Part shown: piece after piece, positions 33,651 through 42,828 of the stretch
Layout of the letters: every line of letters begins with the position of its first letter
Numbering within the stretch: position 1 is the first letter of the stretch
Assembly (NCBI GenBank): GCA_022823225.1
Contig: JAJDXM010000091.1
Location: forward strand, 1 to 52,297
Direction: 5' to 3'
From: Gemmatimonadota bacterium
Lineage (GTDB): Bacteria; Gemmatimonadota; Gemmatimonadetes; Longimicrobiales; Gaopeijiaceae
DNA: 52,297 bases
Position numbers and translations under genes: made by a program
Notes under the pieces: model-generated
Database searches by the model: none
The model's input: only the letters and a program-made list of their open reading frames with translations
What the model was told of the DNA's origin: nothing

Positions 33651-34601
33651 CAGAAACCTCTCCGCCTCAAGCGCCGCCATGCACCCCGTCCCCGCGGCCG
33701 AGACCGCCTGGCGGTAGTAGTCGTCCATCACGTCCCCGGCGGCGAACACCCCCGGCACGTTCGTCTCGGTGCGCCACGGCCTGGGAAGCCGCACGTACCC
33801 GTTGTCCTTGAGGTCGATGTGGCCCCGCAGGAACGCCGTGTTGGGGTCGTGGCCGATCGCGACGAACATCCCCCCCACCTCGATCTCGGATTCCTCCCCC
33901 GTCACCGTGTCGCGCAGCCGCAACCCGGTGATCACCTCGTCGCCCAGCACTTCCTCCACCACGCTGTTCCACAGGAAGCGGATCTTCTCGCTGGCCAACG
34001 CGCGCTCCTGCATGATCTGCGAGGCCCTGAGCTCGTCCCGCCGGTGGATCAGCAGCACTTCGCCCGCGAACTTGGTCATGTACAGCGCCTCCTCCATCGC
34101 GCTGTCGCCGCCCCCCACCACCGCGATCACCTTGCCGCGGAAGAACGGCAGCGCCCCGTCGCACACGGCGCACGCCGACACGCCGCCGCCGCTCTGCGCC
34201 AGCCGCTCCTCGCCCGGGACGCCCAGCCAGCGGGCGTTCGCCCCGGTCGCGACGACCACCGTCCGCGCGCGCACCACCGTCCCCCCCGCCGAAATCAGTT
34301 CAAATGGACGCTCTGAGAAGTTCACCTGAACGATATCATCAGTGACGACCCGCGTGTCGAAGCGCATCGCCTGCTTCTTGAACTCCATCATCATTTCGAT
34401 GCCGCCGATCCCGTCGGCGAAACCCGGGTAGTTCTCGACGTCGGTGGTGAACATGAGCTGCCCGCCGGGGATCATGGTGCGGCTGCCCGCGCCTTCGTAG
34501 ACCAGCGGGTTCAGGTTCGCGCGCGCGCCGTAGATCGCGGCGGTCCAGCCGGCGGGACCGGAGCCGACGATCACGAGGTCTTCGATATGGTGGTCAGACA
34601 T
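33636..34601 (-). CDS. trxB: Thioredoxin reductase
   Basis: A 321-residue flavoprotein: FAD-binding GSGPAGWTAAIYGARA near the N-terminus, redox-active CAVCDG (canonical CATCDG), NADPH-binding GGGDSAMEEA and the C-terminal 'FAAGDVMDDYYRQAVSAAGTGCMAALEAERFL'. It transfers electrons from NADPH to thioredoxin in the cytoplasm. It is the last gene of the long minus-strand run from the M50 protease. Its last few codons and stop lie in a repeat insertion, so the C-terminus (FLAHGG) may be slightly altered from the ancestral one. Confidence 0.95.
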   Translation of the reverse strand: MSDHHIEDLVIVGSGPAGWTAAIYGARANLNPLVYEGAGSRTMIPGGQLMFTTDVENYPGFADGIGGIEMMMEFKKQAMRFDTRVVTDDIVQVNFSERPFELISAGGTVVRARTVVVATGANARWLGVPGEERLAQSGGGVSACAVCDGALPFFRGKVIAVVGGGDSAMEEALYMTKFAGEVLLIHRRDELRASQIMQERALASEKIRFLWNSVVEEVLGDEVITGLRLRDTVTGEESEIEVGGMFVAIGHDPNTAFLRGHIDLKDNGYVRLPRPWRTETNVPGVFAAGDVMDDYYRQAVSAAGTGCMAALEAERFLAHGG

Positions 34602-34629
34602 TCTTCGTCGCAGGGTTTGGGTTCGTCCG

Positions 34630-35901
34630 TTACGTCGACAGGGCCGACTCGTCCTTGTACAGCCCCGACCGTCTGTACCGTTCCAATCCCCGCACCAGGA
34701 GCAGCTTCAGGGCGACGGCGATCGGCACCCCGATCAGCAGTCCGACGAACCCGAAGTAGAATCCGCCCATCGAGAGCGCAAGCAGGATCCATACCGGATG
34801 CAGCCCGACCGATTCTCCCACGATCCGCGGGCTGATCACGGTGCTTTCCAGCCCCTGGGCCACGCCGTAGACAATCGCCACCTTCAGCAGCGACACGCCG
34901 ATCGCCCCGCTGAAGAGCGCAATCAGCAGCGCCGGGATCAGCGACACGATCACGCCCAGGTAGGGGACCACGCCGAGCACCGCCACCAACGCCCCCAGCA
35001 GGAACGAATACGGGAACCCGACGATGAGCAGCCCCAGCCAGGTGACGCCCCCGGTGATCAGGGCGGCCGACACCTGACCGCGCAGGTAGCTGGACAGCAG
35101 CTTGTCGAAGTCGCTGGCAAAGCGGTTCGCGGCGGACCTGAACTTGCCGGGCACCAGTTCGCCGCCGCGCGCGACGATCAGGTCGAAGTCGCGCAGCAGG
35201 TAGAACATCAGCACCGGGGTCAGGACCAGAAAGCCGAAGACCGTGAACAGGGTGCCAAAGCCGCGGCCGAGCCCGAGCACGGCGGTCCGGGCGCGGTCGG
35301 CGAGCTCGGCGCGGTGCGTCTCCAGAAACTGCCCGACCGACTGGGCGTCCAGAGACTGAACGCGCTCCAGCAGCGCCGCTTCGTCGACCAGGGGAATGTC
35401 GAAGCCGAGCGATTCCGGCGTCAGTCCCTGCACCCAGCCGCGAAACTCCGTGACGAAGCGGGGCGCTTCCTCGATGAACCCCCGCGCCTGTCCGACGAGT
35501 TGCGGGAGCCCCACGACGAAGACGAGCGCTCCGACCCCCAGGAAGGGCACCAGAATCAGGAAGATCGAGGCCGTGCGGCCCAGCTTCGGGTGCGACGATA
35601 CCCGGTCGACCACCGGGTCCAGGATGTACGCGAGCACGAATGCCAGGAAAAAAGGGCCGAGAAGGGAGCCGGCGGTGTGGAGCACCCAGAGCGCCATGAG
35701 CACGGTCGCGACCGACACCATGTGGGTGTGGCCGCGGATTCCCCGGAAGGGAACGAGAAGCGCGATGAAGGCGCAGTAGATCAGGAAGGGATTGAGGATC
35801 TCGTCCAGGCTGAAGAGGAAGAACCCCGCCGCCAGCACCACCACGGCTCCCTGCACGACCCGCCAGGTCGGCGGAACCCCGGACGCGCCGTCAGCGCTCA
35901 C
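34630..35901 (-). CDS. AI-2E family (PerM-like) membrane transporter
   Basis: I start at GTG 35901, which overlaps the Nudix stop (GTGA); the upstream frame is Nudix antisense. The 423-residue protein has an N-terminal pair of helices, a soluble middle segment ('GWVQGLTPESLGFDIPLVDEAALLERVQSLD') and the C-terminal conserved helices 'GVVPYLGVIVSLIPALLIALF' and 'SPRIVGESVGLHPVWILLALSMGGFYFGFVGLLIGVPIAVALK', typical of the family. Members export autoinducer-2 or act as Na+/H+ antiporters; here the role is open. It follows the MCE transporter genes. Confidence 0.9.
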   Translation of the reverse strand: MSADGASGVPPTWRVVQGAVVVLAAGFFLFSLDEILNPFLIYCAFIALLVPFRGIRGHTHMVSVATVLMALWVLHTAGSLLGPFFLAFVLAYILDPVVDRVSSHPKLGRTASIFLILVPFLGVGALVFVVGLPQLVGQARGFIEEAPRFVTEFRGWVQGLTPESLGFDIPLVDEAALLERVQSLDAQSVGQFLETHRAELADRARTAVLGLGRGFGTLFTVFGFLVLTPVLMFYLLRDFDLIVARGGELVPGKFRSAANRFASDFDKLLSSYLRGQVSAALITGGVTWLGLLIVGFPYSFLLGALVAVLGVVPYLGVIVSLIPALLIALFSGAIGVSLLKVAIVYGVAQGLESTVISPRIVGESVGLHPVWILLALSMGGFYFGFVGLLIGVPIAVALKLLLVRGLERYRRSGLYKDESALST

Positions 35902-36350
35902 CACCCCGCCTCGCCGATCTTTTCGCCCGCGCGCAGAACCACCGAGCGGGTGTTCTCGTAGACGATCCTCGCCGCGGCCTCCGGGACGGGCAGCCACCGG
36001 CAGTCGGTGATCCCCTCGTCCGCCTGGGGCACGGTGTTTCCGAAGCGGCTGCGCATGAGGAAGAAGGTACAGTACTTGTGCACGATCGCGCGCCCCTTGC
36101 GGAAGGTCCAGTCGACCGTGGCGATCTTCGGGCCGACCTCCTCGGGGGTCAGTCCGGTCTCCTCCGCGACCTCGCGGGCCGCGGCCTCCCGCAGGCTTTC
36201 GCCGCCCTCGATGTGACCCTTCGGCAAACCCCAGTTGCCGTAGGCGTCGCGGATCAGCAGCGCGTGCCAGACTCCGGCCAGCGACCGGACCACGACGCCG
36301 CCGGCGCTCCGCTCGATGCGTTCGCCGCCACCACCCGGTGAGGGCTCCAC
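35898..36350 (-). CDS. Nudix hydrolase
   Basis: GTG 36350 begins one base after the MCE stop. The 150-residue protein carries a full Nudix box GHIEGGESLREAAAREVAEETGL (about 45-67; G-x5-E-x7-R-E-U-x-E-E-x-G-U). It resembles the NUDIX proteins that hydrolyse nucleoside diphosphate derivatives (ADP-sugar, Ap4A-like). Its 'SAGGVVVRSLAGVWHALLI' start and 'NWGLPKGHIEGGE' resemble diadenosine polyphosphate hydrolases. It lies between MCE and AI-2E genes with overlapping ends, so it is co-translated with them. Confidence 0.9.
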   Translation of the reverse strand: MEPSPGGGGERIERSAGGVVVRSLAGVWHALLIRDAYGNWGLPKGHIEGGESLREAAAREVAEETGLTPEEVGPKIATVDWTFRKGRAIVHKYCTFFLMRSRFGNTVPQADEGITDCRWLPVPEAAARIVYENTRSVVLRAGEKIGEAGW

Positions 36351-36351
36351 G

Positions 36352-37341
36352 CTACTCGAACACCGAGAATCTCAGGTAGCGCCCCGGATTCCGCTGGATG
36401 TCGGCCAACAGCCCGCGAAACTCGTTCAGCGCCCCCAGCGCGCCCTCCGCGAACGCGGGGTCGCCGAGCAGACGTCCCAGGGACCCCTCGGGATCCTCGA
36501 GCGCGGTCAGCACCGTCTCCATCCGCTCGAAGGTGGCGTCGACCCTTTGGGCCGCCTCGCGGAGATCGGTCATCGTGCTGCCGACGTCCCCGGTGATGTT
36601 CCGCAGGTTGCTCAGGCTCTCGCCGGCGTCGGCGAACATCTGCTCCACGCCGGCGCCCGTCAGGAGGGAGTCGAACCTTTCGAACGACAGCCGCGCCGCG
36701 CGGGCGGCATCGCCCAGCTCCTGGGCCGACTCGTCGACGCCGTCGGCGAGAGTCTCGAATCGCTGCGACTGCTGCTCGATGATCTCCGAAAGGAGGTCGC
36801 TCACCACGCTCATGTTGTCGATCACGCCCTTGAGGTTCAGCGCCGTCTCTTCGGTGAACGCGACCTCGACGCGGTCCGAAATCGTGGTCAGGTTGCGCGC
36901 AATCTGGTCGAAGGTCGCGGTCAGCCTCGAGAAGTCCGGGAGGGCGGCGCCGGGGAGCACTCCTTCCTGCGGATAGTCGAGAAACGGGGGTAGCCCGAAT
37001 TCCGTCCGGTCCAGAATCTCCGCCTGCCATTCCCCGAACATCGACTCGGGCGCGAGCAGAACGCCGGCGTTGGCGGGTATGACGAGTTCCGGGCGGATCC
37101 GCATGTCGACCATCACCGCCTCGCCGCTGGGCAATACGGCGATGCTCTCCACCCGCCCAACGGTGACTCCGCGGAACTTCACCAGCGCACCGGGGACCAG
37201 CGCACCCACGCTGGTGGCAGCCGTCTGCAACCTCGTCTGGCCCCGGTTGAATCCGTCCCTCAGCCACATGGACCCGACCACGGCCACCGCCAGTCCCAGC
37301 ACGACCACAAACCCCACCATGACCTCGCGCTTACGCTCCAT
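36352..37341 (-). CDS. MCE/MlaD-family lipid-transport substrate-binding protein
   Basis: A 329-residue protein starting at ATG 37341 with GGAGGAGG upstream. It has one N-terminal membrane span (VMVGFVVVLGLAVAVVGSMWL), an MCE domain (about 38-115; 'GALVPGALVKFRGVTVGRVESIAVLPSGEAVMVDMRI') and a long helical C-terminal region (about 140-320; a heptad-rich coiled coil such as 'NMSVVSDLLSEIIEQQSQRFETLADGV'). It forms the periplasmic ring or needle that carries phospholipids between membranes with the MlaE/MlaF pump. It overlaps the MlaF gene by 11 bases. Confidence 0.92.
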   Translation of the reverse strand: MERKREVMVGFVVVLGLAVAVVGSMWLRDGFNRGQTRLQTAATSVGALVPGALVKFRGVTVGRVESIAVLPSGEAVMVDMRIRPELVIPANAGVLLAPESMFGEWQAEILDRTEFGLPPFLDYPQEGVLPGAALPDFSRLTATFDQIARNLTTISDRVEVAFTEETALNLKGVIDNMSVVSDLLSEIIEQQSQRFETLADGVDESAQELGDAARAARLSFERFDSLLTGAGVEQMFADAGESLSNLRNITGDVGSTMTDLREAAQRVDATFERMETVLTALEDPEGSLGRLLGDPAFAEGALGALNEFRGLLADIQRNPGRYLRFSVFE

Positions 37342-38125
37342 TCTGGTATCCTCCTCCTTCGTGGGTCATTTCATCGTCGGAACCGGACGCGAAGAAGAGG
37401 TCCGGATCGCCCTCGACGAACCCCCTCAGCACCCGGTCGCCGGCTGCGCGGATTTCGGATGGCGTCCCGGTGAACCGTGCGCGCCCGTCGTGCAGCAGCG
37501 TGATCCGGTCGGCCACCCGGTAGGCGCTGGTCATGTCATGCGTCACCACCAGGGCCGTCACTCCGAGTTCATCGCTCATGCGCAGAATCAGGCGGTCGAT
37601 CACCGCCGTGGTCACCGGATCGAGCCCCGTGGTGGGTTCATCGTACAACAGGAACTTCGGCGAGGGAGCGATCGCGCGCGCCAGCCCCGCCCGCTTCCGC
37701 TGTCCCCCGCTGAGCTGCGACGGATACCGGGCGCCCATCCCCTCCAGGTCGACCAGGGCCAGACACTCCTCGACGCGCCCCGCGATCCGCTTCCCGTCCC
37801 ACCCGGGGATGCGGCGGAGTCCCATTCCCACATTCCGTGCAACCGTCATGGAGTCGAAGAGCGCGGCAAACTGGAAGACATACCCCACCCGGCGCCGGAG
37901 CCGGTTCAGTTCCCCGATATCGAGATCGGGCACCGACTGGCTGTCCACGAACACCGAGCCGGAATCGGGACGCAGGAGTCCGGCGACGTGTTTCAGAAGG
38001 ACCGACTTGCCCACGCCCGACGGGCCGACGATGGCCGACGTCTCGCCGTCCCGGACATCCAGGGAGAAGCCCCTGAGCACCTGCTTCGCCCCGAATGCCT
38101 TGTGAACATCGACAAGCCGGATCAT
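37331..38125 (-). CDS. mlaF: MlaF-type ABC transporter ATPase
   Basis: The 264-residue ATPase has Walker A GPSGVGKS, signature SGGQRKR (LSGGQRKRAGLARA), Walker B LLYDEPTTGLDP and H-loop THDM. 'VFQFAALFDSMTVARNV' is typical of Mla/MCE-linked ATPases. It energises lipid movement through MlaE. ATG 38125 overlaps the MlaE stop (ATGA). The C-terminal tail (DPDLFFASGSDDEMTHEGGGYQNGA) extends past the domain and overlaps the start of the MCE gene. Confidence 0.94.
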   Translation of the reverse strand: MIRLVDVHKAFGAKQVLRGFSLDVRDGETSAIVGPSGVGKSVLLKHVAGLLRPDSGSVFVDSQSVPDLDIGELNRLRRRVGYVFQFAALFDSMTVARNVGMGLRRIPGWDGKRIAGRVEECLALVDLEGMGARYPSQLSGGQRKRAGLARAIAPSPKFLLYDEPTTGLDPVTTAVIDRLILRMSDELGVTALVVTHDMTSAYRVADRITLLHDGRARFTGTPSEIRAAGDRVLRGFVEGDPDLFFASGSDDEMTHEGGGYQNGA

Positions 38126-38904
38126 AGCAGCACCGCGGCCCAGAAAGCGTCCAGGCAGACGATGATCATGCACGCGACCACCACCGCGCGCGTCGTGCTG
38201 GCGCCCACGCCCTCGGCGCCGCCTTCGGTGTGCAGGCCGTAGAAGCACCCCGACCCGGTGACCACCGCACCGAACGAAACGGACTTGATCGCGGCGAACC
38301 AGACGTCCCAGGGCGCGAAATAGAGGCGGAGCCCCTTGACGAACTCCGAAGAGGACATCTCGAGGAGCTGCAGCGCGGTGAACCAGCCCGCGAGGATCCC
38401 GATCGAGATGGCCAGCAGCACCACGATCGGAAACATGAGGACCCCGGCGAGCACCCTCGGGACCACAAGATAGGCGAGCGGATCGTACGCGAGGGTCTCC
38501 AGGGCGTCGACCTGCTCGGTGACCCGCATCGTCCCCAGTTCGGCCGAGATGTTGGCGCCGACCCGCCCCGCCAGGATCAGCCCGGTGAGGACGGGTCCCA
38601 ACTCAAGGATCATCGTCTTCCCGACCAGCGTGCCCACGAAGTACAGCGGGATCGCGCCGGTCAGCGTGTAGGACGCCTGCAGCGACATGACGATCCCGGT
38701 GAAGGTCGCGATGAAAAGGGCGATCGGGACCGACGCCACCCCGATCCTCGCCATCTGCGGCACAAGGTGGGGCGTCCAGATGTCGGTATTGCGAACCGAG
38801 GCCGCGGCGCCGGAGAAGAGCGTCCACGCGCGCCCCATCGTTCCGAGTCCCGCAAGCGTCAGGTTTCCGACCGCGGCGAACGGTCTCAGCAACAGCTCGA
38901 ACAT
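38122..38904 (-). CDS. mlaE: MlaE-type ABC transporter permease
   Basis: The 260-residue MlaE/YrbE permease has an amphipathic N-terminal helix, 'LFIATFTGIVMSLQASYTL', 'FVGTLVGKTMILELGPVLTGLILAGRVGANISAELGTMRVTEQVDALETLAYDPLAYLVVPRVLA' (the conserved EQ-loop that meets the ATPase) and 'GAVVTGSGCFYGLHTEGGAEGVGASTTRAVV' at the C-terminus. It forms the membrane core of a phospholipid transporter. Order MlaE, MlaF, MCE without MlaB or MlaC indicates the simple form of the system. Confidence 0.94.
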   Translation of the reverse strand: MFELLLRPFAAVGNLTLAGLGTMGRAWTLFSGAAASVRNTDIWTPHLVPQMARIGVASVPIALFIATFTGIVMSLQASYTLTGAIPLYFVGTLVGKTMILELGPVLTGLILAGRVGANISAELGTMRVTEQVDALETLAYDPLAYLVVPRVLAGVLMFPIVVLLAISIGILAGWFTALQLLEMSSSEFVKGLRLYFAPWDVWFAAIKSVSFGAVVTGSGCFYGLHTEGGAEGVGASTTRAVVVACMIIVCLDAFWAAVLL

Positions 38905-38910
38905 CCAGAA

Positions 38911-39294
38911 TTATAGCGAACGGTCGGCCTCGGAGTTGGAGAACGCGCCCGGCCGGAAGGAGTGCAGCGTAAGGACGACCCGGTCCATCGCGGGTTCGGG
39001 ACCCCCGTTCGCTCGCCAGGTGACGGCTACCTCGCCCACCTGGTCGGGCTCCACCCGCAGGGCGACCTCGACGTGGAGATCCTGTTCCGCGCTCTCGATG
39101 GTCGTCCGAATGAGGTCGCCGGCCTGTGCCTGCGGGGTGCGCGCCGGATTCCTGAACAGCGTCTTGGTGGACTGTCGTCCCGATGCCAGACGGCGGGTCA
39201 CCCGAATCCGGTCCAGCCAGTCCGGCTGATAGCTGATGGCGTAGTGGTAGCCGCGCTGGTCGACTCCGCGGCCCTGCCGGTTATGTCTCGACAC
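38911..39294 (-). CDS. Hypothetical protein, 127 residues
   Basis: GTG 39294 starts three bases after the M50 stop and the gene ends six bases before mlaE, so it belongs to the operon. The product has no signal or membrane span. 'YHYAISYQPDWLDRIRVTRRLASGRQSTKTLFRNPARTP', 'VEVALRVEPDQVGEVAVTWR' and 'VVLTLHSFRP' suggest a small beta-rich domain. No family recognised. The link to the M50 protease and Mla system hints at an envelope role, but the sequence alone does not show it. Confidence 0.75.
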   Translation of the reverse strand: MSRHNRQGRGVDQRGYHYAISYQPDWLDRIRVTRRLASGRQSTKTLFRNPARTPQAQAGDLIRTTIESAEQDLHVEVALRVEPDQVGEVAVTWRANGGPEPAMDRVVLTLHSFRPGAFSNSEADRSL

Positions 39295-39297
39295 TGA

Positions 39298-40380
39298 TCA
39301 AAGCCTCAGCGGTGCCGGGGAAAAGCTCAGGATGAAGACGGCAAGCGCCGCCCATCCAAGGACTGTGCGGCCCGTTCCCAACCCCACCTCCTCCTGCTGC
39401 ACGGGAGGATGCGCCACCCTGCCCCGCCCAACGCCCAGCGCCACGCCCGCCCAAAGCCACCAGCCCCACCAGACGAATCCCAGGGGGATGAGCAGGAGGA
39501 TGAATACCATGGCGAGGGATCGCTGGCGCGGCCCGGCCAGCGCGTAGAGAATGTGTCCACCATCCAGCTGGCCGAGCGGGATCAGGTTGAGGGCCGTTAC
39601 GAAGATTCCCAGCCACCCCGCAAACGCAAGTGGATGAAGCAGAATCGCCTGTCCTGTTTCCAGCCCCGGCACCGCGGCCCAGGTGGCGAATCGCAGGAGA
39701 ATGCTGGTCCCCAGCCGTACGGGTTCTCCGAGAAAAAGCACCTGGAACGGGTAGGTCGCGCTGTCCTGCGAGGCCACCACCTCCGACAGGTGCAGGCCCA
39801 CCGCGAGAAGGGGCAGCGCGAGCACGAAGCTCGCCACGGGGCCCGCCACGCCGATGTCGAAGAGGACCGTGCGGCTCGGAATGGGTCCGCGGAGACGAAT
39901 GAAGGCGCCCAGCGTTCCGACGAGGGAAAAATACGGCGGAAACGGGATGAAATAGGGCAGCGACACACCCACGTGGTGGCGGCGGGCCAGATGGTAGTGT
40001 CCGAGCTCGTGCGCGAGAAGGATGCCGATGAAGGCGAGGCCGAAGGTGAGCCCCGCACCGAACTCGCTCCACCGGATCCGGGTCGGGACCGGAAAGGCGC
40101 CGCCGCCGATCTCGGCGAAGCGGGTCTCCAGGACGTCGATCCCGGCCAGAAAGCCCCCCGCGACGACGGCACTGACCAGCGCCGCCAGGAAGAGGACAAG
40201 GTGGAGAACGAGCGACCGGCCCGGTGCCCGCGGAGCGGCGGCAACCGGCTGGTCGGCGGAAGGACTGTTGCCTGAAACCTTGACCTCCCTTGAAATGCTT
40301 GCAATCCTATCGGACAGGACTTTCCCTGCCGGATCCGCGACTCGTCTCCAATCCGGCATCCTTCGGCCCGCATCGGCCAC
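39298..40380 (-). CDS. M50-family site-2-type membrane protease
   Basis: The frame gives 360 residues from 40380; ATG 40359 is an alternative start, and the exact start is unclear because no strong ribosome site is seen. The protein is polytopic, with zinc motif HELGHYHLARRHHV (H124, E125, H128) in a membrane helix and the second conserved segment NLIPLGQLDGGH carrying the third ligand Asp. 'FPPYFSLVGTLGAFIRLRGPIPSRTVLFDIGVAGPVASFVLALPLL' is typical of the sterol-regulatory-type branch. It cleaves substrates within the membrane. It is the first gene of the minus-strand operon, divergent from rho. Confidence 0.88.
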   Translation of the reverse strand: MADAGRRMPDWRRVADPAGKVLSDRIASISREVKVSGNSPSADQPVAAAPRAPGRSLVLHLVLFLAALVSAVVAGGFLAGIDVLETRFAEIGGGAFPVPTRIRWSEFGAGLTFGLAFIGILLAHELGHYHLARRHHVGVSLPYFIPFPPYFSLVGTLGAFIRLRGPIPSRTVLFDIGVAGPVASFVLALPLLAVGLHLSEVVASQDSATYPFQVLFLGEPVRLGTSILLRFATWAAVPGLETGQAILLHPLAFAGWLGIFVTALNLIPLGQLDGGHILYALAGPRQRSLAMVFILLLIPLGFVWWGWWLWAGVALGVGRGRVAHPPVQQEEVGLGTGRTVLGWAALAVFILSFSPAPLRL

Positions 40381-40447
40381 TCTTCACCGCATCAGGACGA
40401 CGCTGCCCGGGCGCGACGCCCTTGGCGGCACCTCTGCCGACCTCCCG

Positions 40448-41701
40448 ATGGACATCGCCGAACTCAAGAATAGAACGGTAGCCGAACTGCAGGGCTACGC
40501 GGAAGCGCTGAACATCCCGAATTGCACGGGGCTCCGCAAACAGGATCTGATCTTCCGGATTCACGAGGGCCTCGCGCAGCAGGAGGAAAAGCCGCTCGCC
40601 CAGGGAGTGCTGGATATTCTTCCCGATGGCTACGGCTTCCTGCGATCGCGGAGCTGGAACTATCTGGCGAGCCCCGACGACATCTACGTCAGTCCGGCCC
40701 GGATCGGATCCTTCGGACTCCGCAAGGGCGACACGCTGGCCGGGCCGGTGCGGCCTCCACGGAGAGGTGAAAAATACCTCGCGCTCGAGACCGTGAACCG
40801 CATCAACGGGTTTGCCCCGGCTGCGACGCGCTCCCGCCCCGTCTTCGAAGAGCTGCGGCCCCGGTATCCGGATCGCCGGCTCACCCTGGAGGTCAGGGCC
40901 GGGGAGCCCGCCATGCGCATCATGGATCTCATCGCCCCGATCGGGATGGGGCAGCGCGGCCTGATCGTCTCGCCCCCGAAGGCCGGGAAGACCACGATCC
41001 TGCGCAACATCGCCAACGCGATCACCGCCAACCACCGTGATGTGGAGCTGGTCGTGCTGCTGATCGACGAGCGGCCGGAAGAGGTCACCGAGATGGAGGA
41101 GAGCGTGCGCGGCCGGGTGGTCGCCTCGACCTTCGACGAGCCGGCGATCCGCCACCGCCAGGTCGCCGAGATGGTGCTGGCCAGGTCCCAGCGGCTGGTG
41201 GAACACGGGCGCGATGTGGTCATCCTCCTCGACTCGATCACGCGGCTCGCCCGCGCCTACAACATCCTCGCGCCCCACTCGGGAAGGATCCTCTCGGGCG
41301 GCGTCGACGCCAACGCGCTTTCGAAGCCGAAGCGGTTCTTCGGCTCCGCGCGCAGCCTCGAGGGGGGCGGGTCGCTCACGATCATCGCGACCGCCCTGAT
41401 CGAGACCGGCAGCCGCATGGACGAGGTGATCTTCGAGGAGTTCAAGGGGACCGGAAACATGGAACTGGTGCTGAGCCGCGAAGTGGCGGACCTCCGCATC
41501 TATCCGGCGATCGACCTGAACCGCTCGGGGACCCGCCGCGAGGAGCTCCTCCTTTCGGAAACCGAACTCAACCGCGTCTACCTGCTCCGCAACTTCCTCG
41601 GCCACATGCCCGCACCCGAAGCCGCCGAGTTCCTGCTCGCCCGGATCGAGCGCTATCCGACCAACGCCGAATTCCTGGCCGCGATGGCGGAGGGCGAGTA
41701 G
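40448..41701 (+). CDS. rho: Transcription termination factor Rho
   Basis: ATG 40448 gives 417 residues, the usual Rho length. The N-terminal domain (about 1-45, '[22 protein letters not shown]') and the RNA-binding cold-shock-like domain ('[33 protein letters not shown]') precede a RecA-like ATPase with Walker [10 protein letters not shown] (175-183), '[28 protein letters not shown]' and the Q-/R-loop region '[57 protein letters not shown]'. It is the hexameric RNA helicase for factor-dependent termination. The reading frame extends upstream antisense to M50; the family N-terminus fixes the start. Confidence 0.97.
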   Translation: MDIAELKNRTVAELQGYAEALNIPNCTGLRKQDLIFRIHEGLAQQEEKPLAQGVLDILPDGYGFLRSRSWNYLASPDDIYVSPARIGSFGLRKGDTLAGPVRPPRRGEKYLALETVNRINGFAPAATRSRPVFEELRPRYPDRRLTLEVRAGEPAMRIMDLIAPIGMGQRGLIVSPPKAGKTTILRNIANAITANHRDVELVVLLIDERPEEVTEMEESVRGRVVASTFDEPAIRHRQVAEMVLARSQRLVEHGRDVVILLDSITRLARAYNILAPHSGRILSGGVDANALSKPKRFFGSARSLEGGGSLTIIATALIETGSRMDEVIFEEFKGTGNMELVLSREVADLRIYPAIDLNRSGTRREELLLSETELNRVYLLRNFLGHMPAPEAAEFLLARIERYPTNAEFLAAMAEGE

Positions 41702-41718
41702 CCGACATCGCGGTGCTG

Positions 41719-41769
41719 GCCCGGATGCATCGCCTCACGAATGCAGCGGGGACTTATTCCACGGACTGC
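41719..41769. repeat. 51-bp copy of the right end of the MITE-like element
   Basis: This sequence matches 16131-16181 in 45 of 51 positions with no gaps (GCCCGGATGCATCG..GAATGCAGCGGGGACTT.TTCCACGG.CTGC). It lies between rho and the convergent phosphoribosyltransferase gene and ends at the latter's stop codon. It is a solo end or decayed copy of the 247-bp element. Confidence 0.75.
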
Positions 41770-42305
41770 TAAGCGTCCGCGTCCCGGTAGCGGGGATTCA
41801 CCACAAATCCCCCTTCCTCGTAGATCTTGCGGTCCCAGGGGTAGATCAGGGTCGCGTCCGTTGCCAGCGCATGGTAGTCGGGCTTGTAGCCGCGCGTGCG
41901 CGCAAAGGAGGTGGCCGTGCGCACCTCGGCGGGACCCACGTCCCGGACCGCGGCGAGGGCCATGCGGAGCGTCTCGCCGGAGGTGGTGATTTCGTCCACG
42001 ATCAGCACGCGCTTCCCGCGCGCCTGCCGCGGCGCGGCCGAGAGGATCGAAGGATGCTGCCGCACCACCCGGCCTCCTTCGCGCCGGGTGATCTTGAGCG
42101 AGAAGAAGTCACGGCGCATGACCGATGCGATGACCGCCCCCGGGATCACCCCCGCCCGCGCGACCCCGATGACGATCTCGGGGTCGTAGGACCTGGCCAC
42201 CTTGACCGCGAGCGCCCGGCAGAGCTCTCCGAACATTTCCCAGGAAAGTTCCAGGAACTCGTCGGCAGGGGTGATGTCACGCTGGTTGTATGAACCGCTC
42301 AACAT
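41769..42305 (-). CDS. Phosphoribosyltransferase of the xanthine/hypoxanthine PRTase type
   Basis: ATG 42305 has GGAGGAG upstream. The 178-residue product has the PRPP-binding loop VLIVDEITTSGETL and the N-terminal pyrophosphate loop (VIGVARAGVIPG). 'FFSLKITRREGGRVVRQHPSILS' and 'DYHALATDATLIYPWDRKIYEEGGFVVNPRY' match the small PRTase group often named hypoxanthine or xanthine phosphoribosyltransferase-like (PF00156). It would salvage purine bases using PRPP; the window also carries a purine permease (16214), though far away. The exact base is not certain. Confidence 0.9.
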   Translation of the reverse strand: MLSGSYNQRDITPADEFLELSWEMFGELCRALAVKVARSYDPEIVIGVARAGVIPGAVIASVMRRDFFSLKITRREGGRVVRQHPSILSAAPRQARGKRVLIVDEITTSGETLRMALAAVRDVGPAEVRTATSFARTRGYKPDYHALATDATLIYPWDRKIYEEGGFVVNPRYRDADA

Positions 42306-42371
42306 TGTCTCCTCCCATTGCCGTTCGCACCTTTCACATGTTCCTTGCCGCAACCCCGCCGACGCCACCGC

Positions 42372-42824
42372 ATGACCATCGACCCACAGCAGGCCGCCGA
42401 CGCCCGCTTCCTCGAGGCGCTCGCCGCCGCCGGAGCCCGCGATCCGCGCGACTACTATCGGGACCGCCTTCGCGAACTGCGGCGCGCCAACCCGGAGGGT
42501 TACCGGAAGGGGGTTGCATATTACCAGAACAAGCTTGTCCCGTCCATTGCCGAGGGGAAGGTCGACCCTCTGGAAGCCTGGCGCGATTATGGTCTGCTCC
42601 TGGCCCGTCTTACCGCTCCCGGCCGGGCCGTGGCCGTGGACGCCACCGGCCGGGCCAGCCCCTTCGAACCTCCCGGAAACACCGGCGACATGCTCCTCCA
42701 CCTCCCCGACAAGAGCCGGGAGCGCCCCATCCTGGTGGCTCTGCCGGCCAGCCCCACCCGGGCCCAGCTGGCCACCCATCAGTGGCTCGTGACAGGCAGG
42801 CGGACACTGGGGGACGGCGGATAG
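42372..42824 (+). CDS. Hypothetical protein, 150 residues
   Basis: ATG 42372 begins in the small divergent gap with the PRTase gene. No strong ribosome site is seen. The protein is helical and charged at first ('ARDPRDYYRDRLRELRRANPEGYRKGVAYYQNKLVPSIAEGKVDPLEAWRDYGLLLARL') and then has a short beta-like half ('MLLHLPDKSRERPILVALPASPTRAQLATHQWLVTGR'). No signal peptide or known motif. The composition and the coding-type third-base GC bias support a real gene. Its stop is followed by a palindrome shared with the next convergent gene. Confidence 0.75.
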   Translation: MTIDPQQAADARFLEALAAAGARDPRDYYRDRLRELRRANPEGYRKGVAYYQNKLVPSIAEGKVDPLEAWRDYGLLLARLTAPGRAVAVDATGRASPFEPPGNTGDMLLHLPDKSRERPILVALPASPTRAQLATHQWLVTGRRTLGDGG

Positions 42825-42828
42825 CCCA

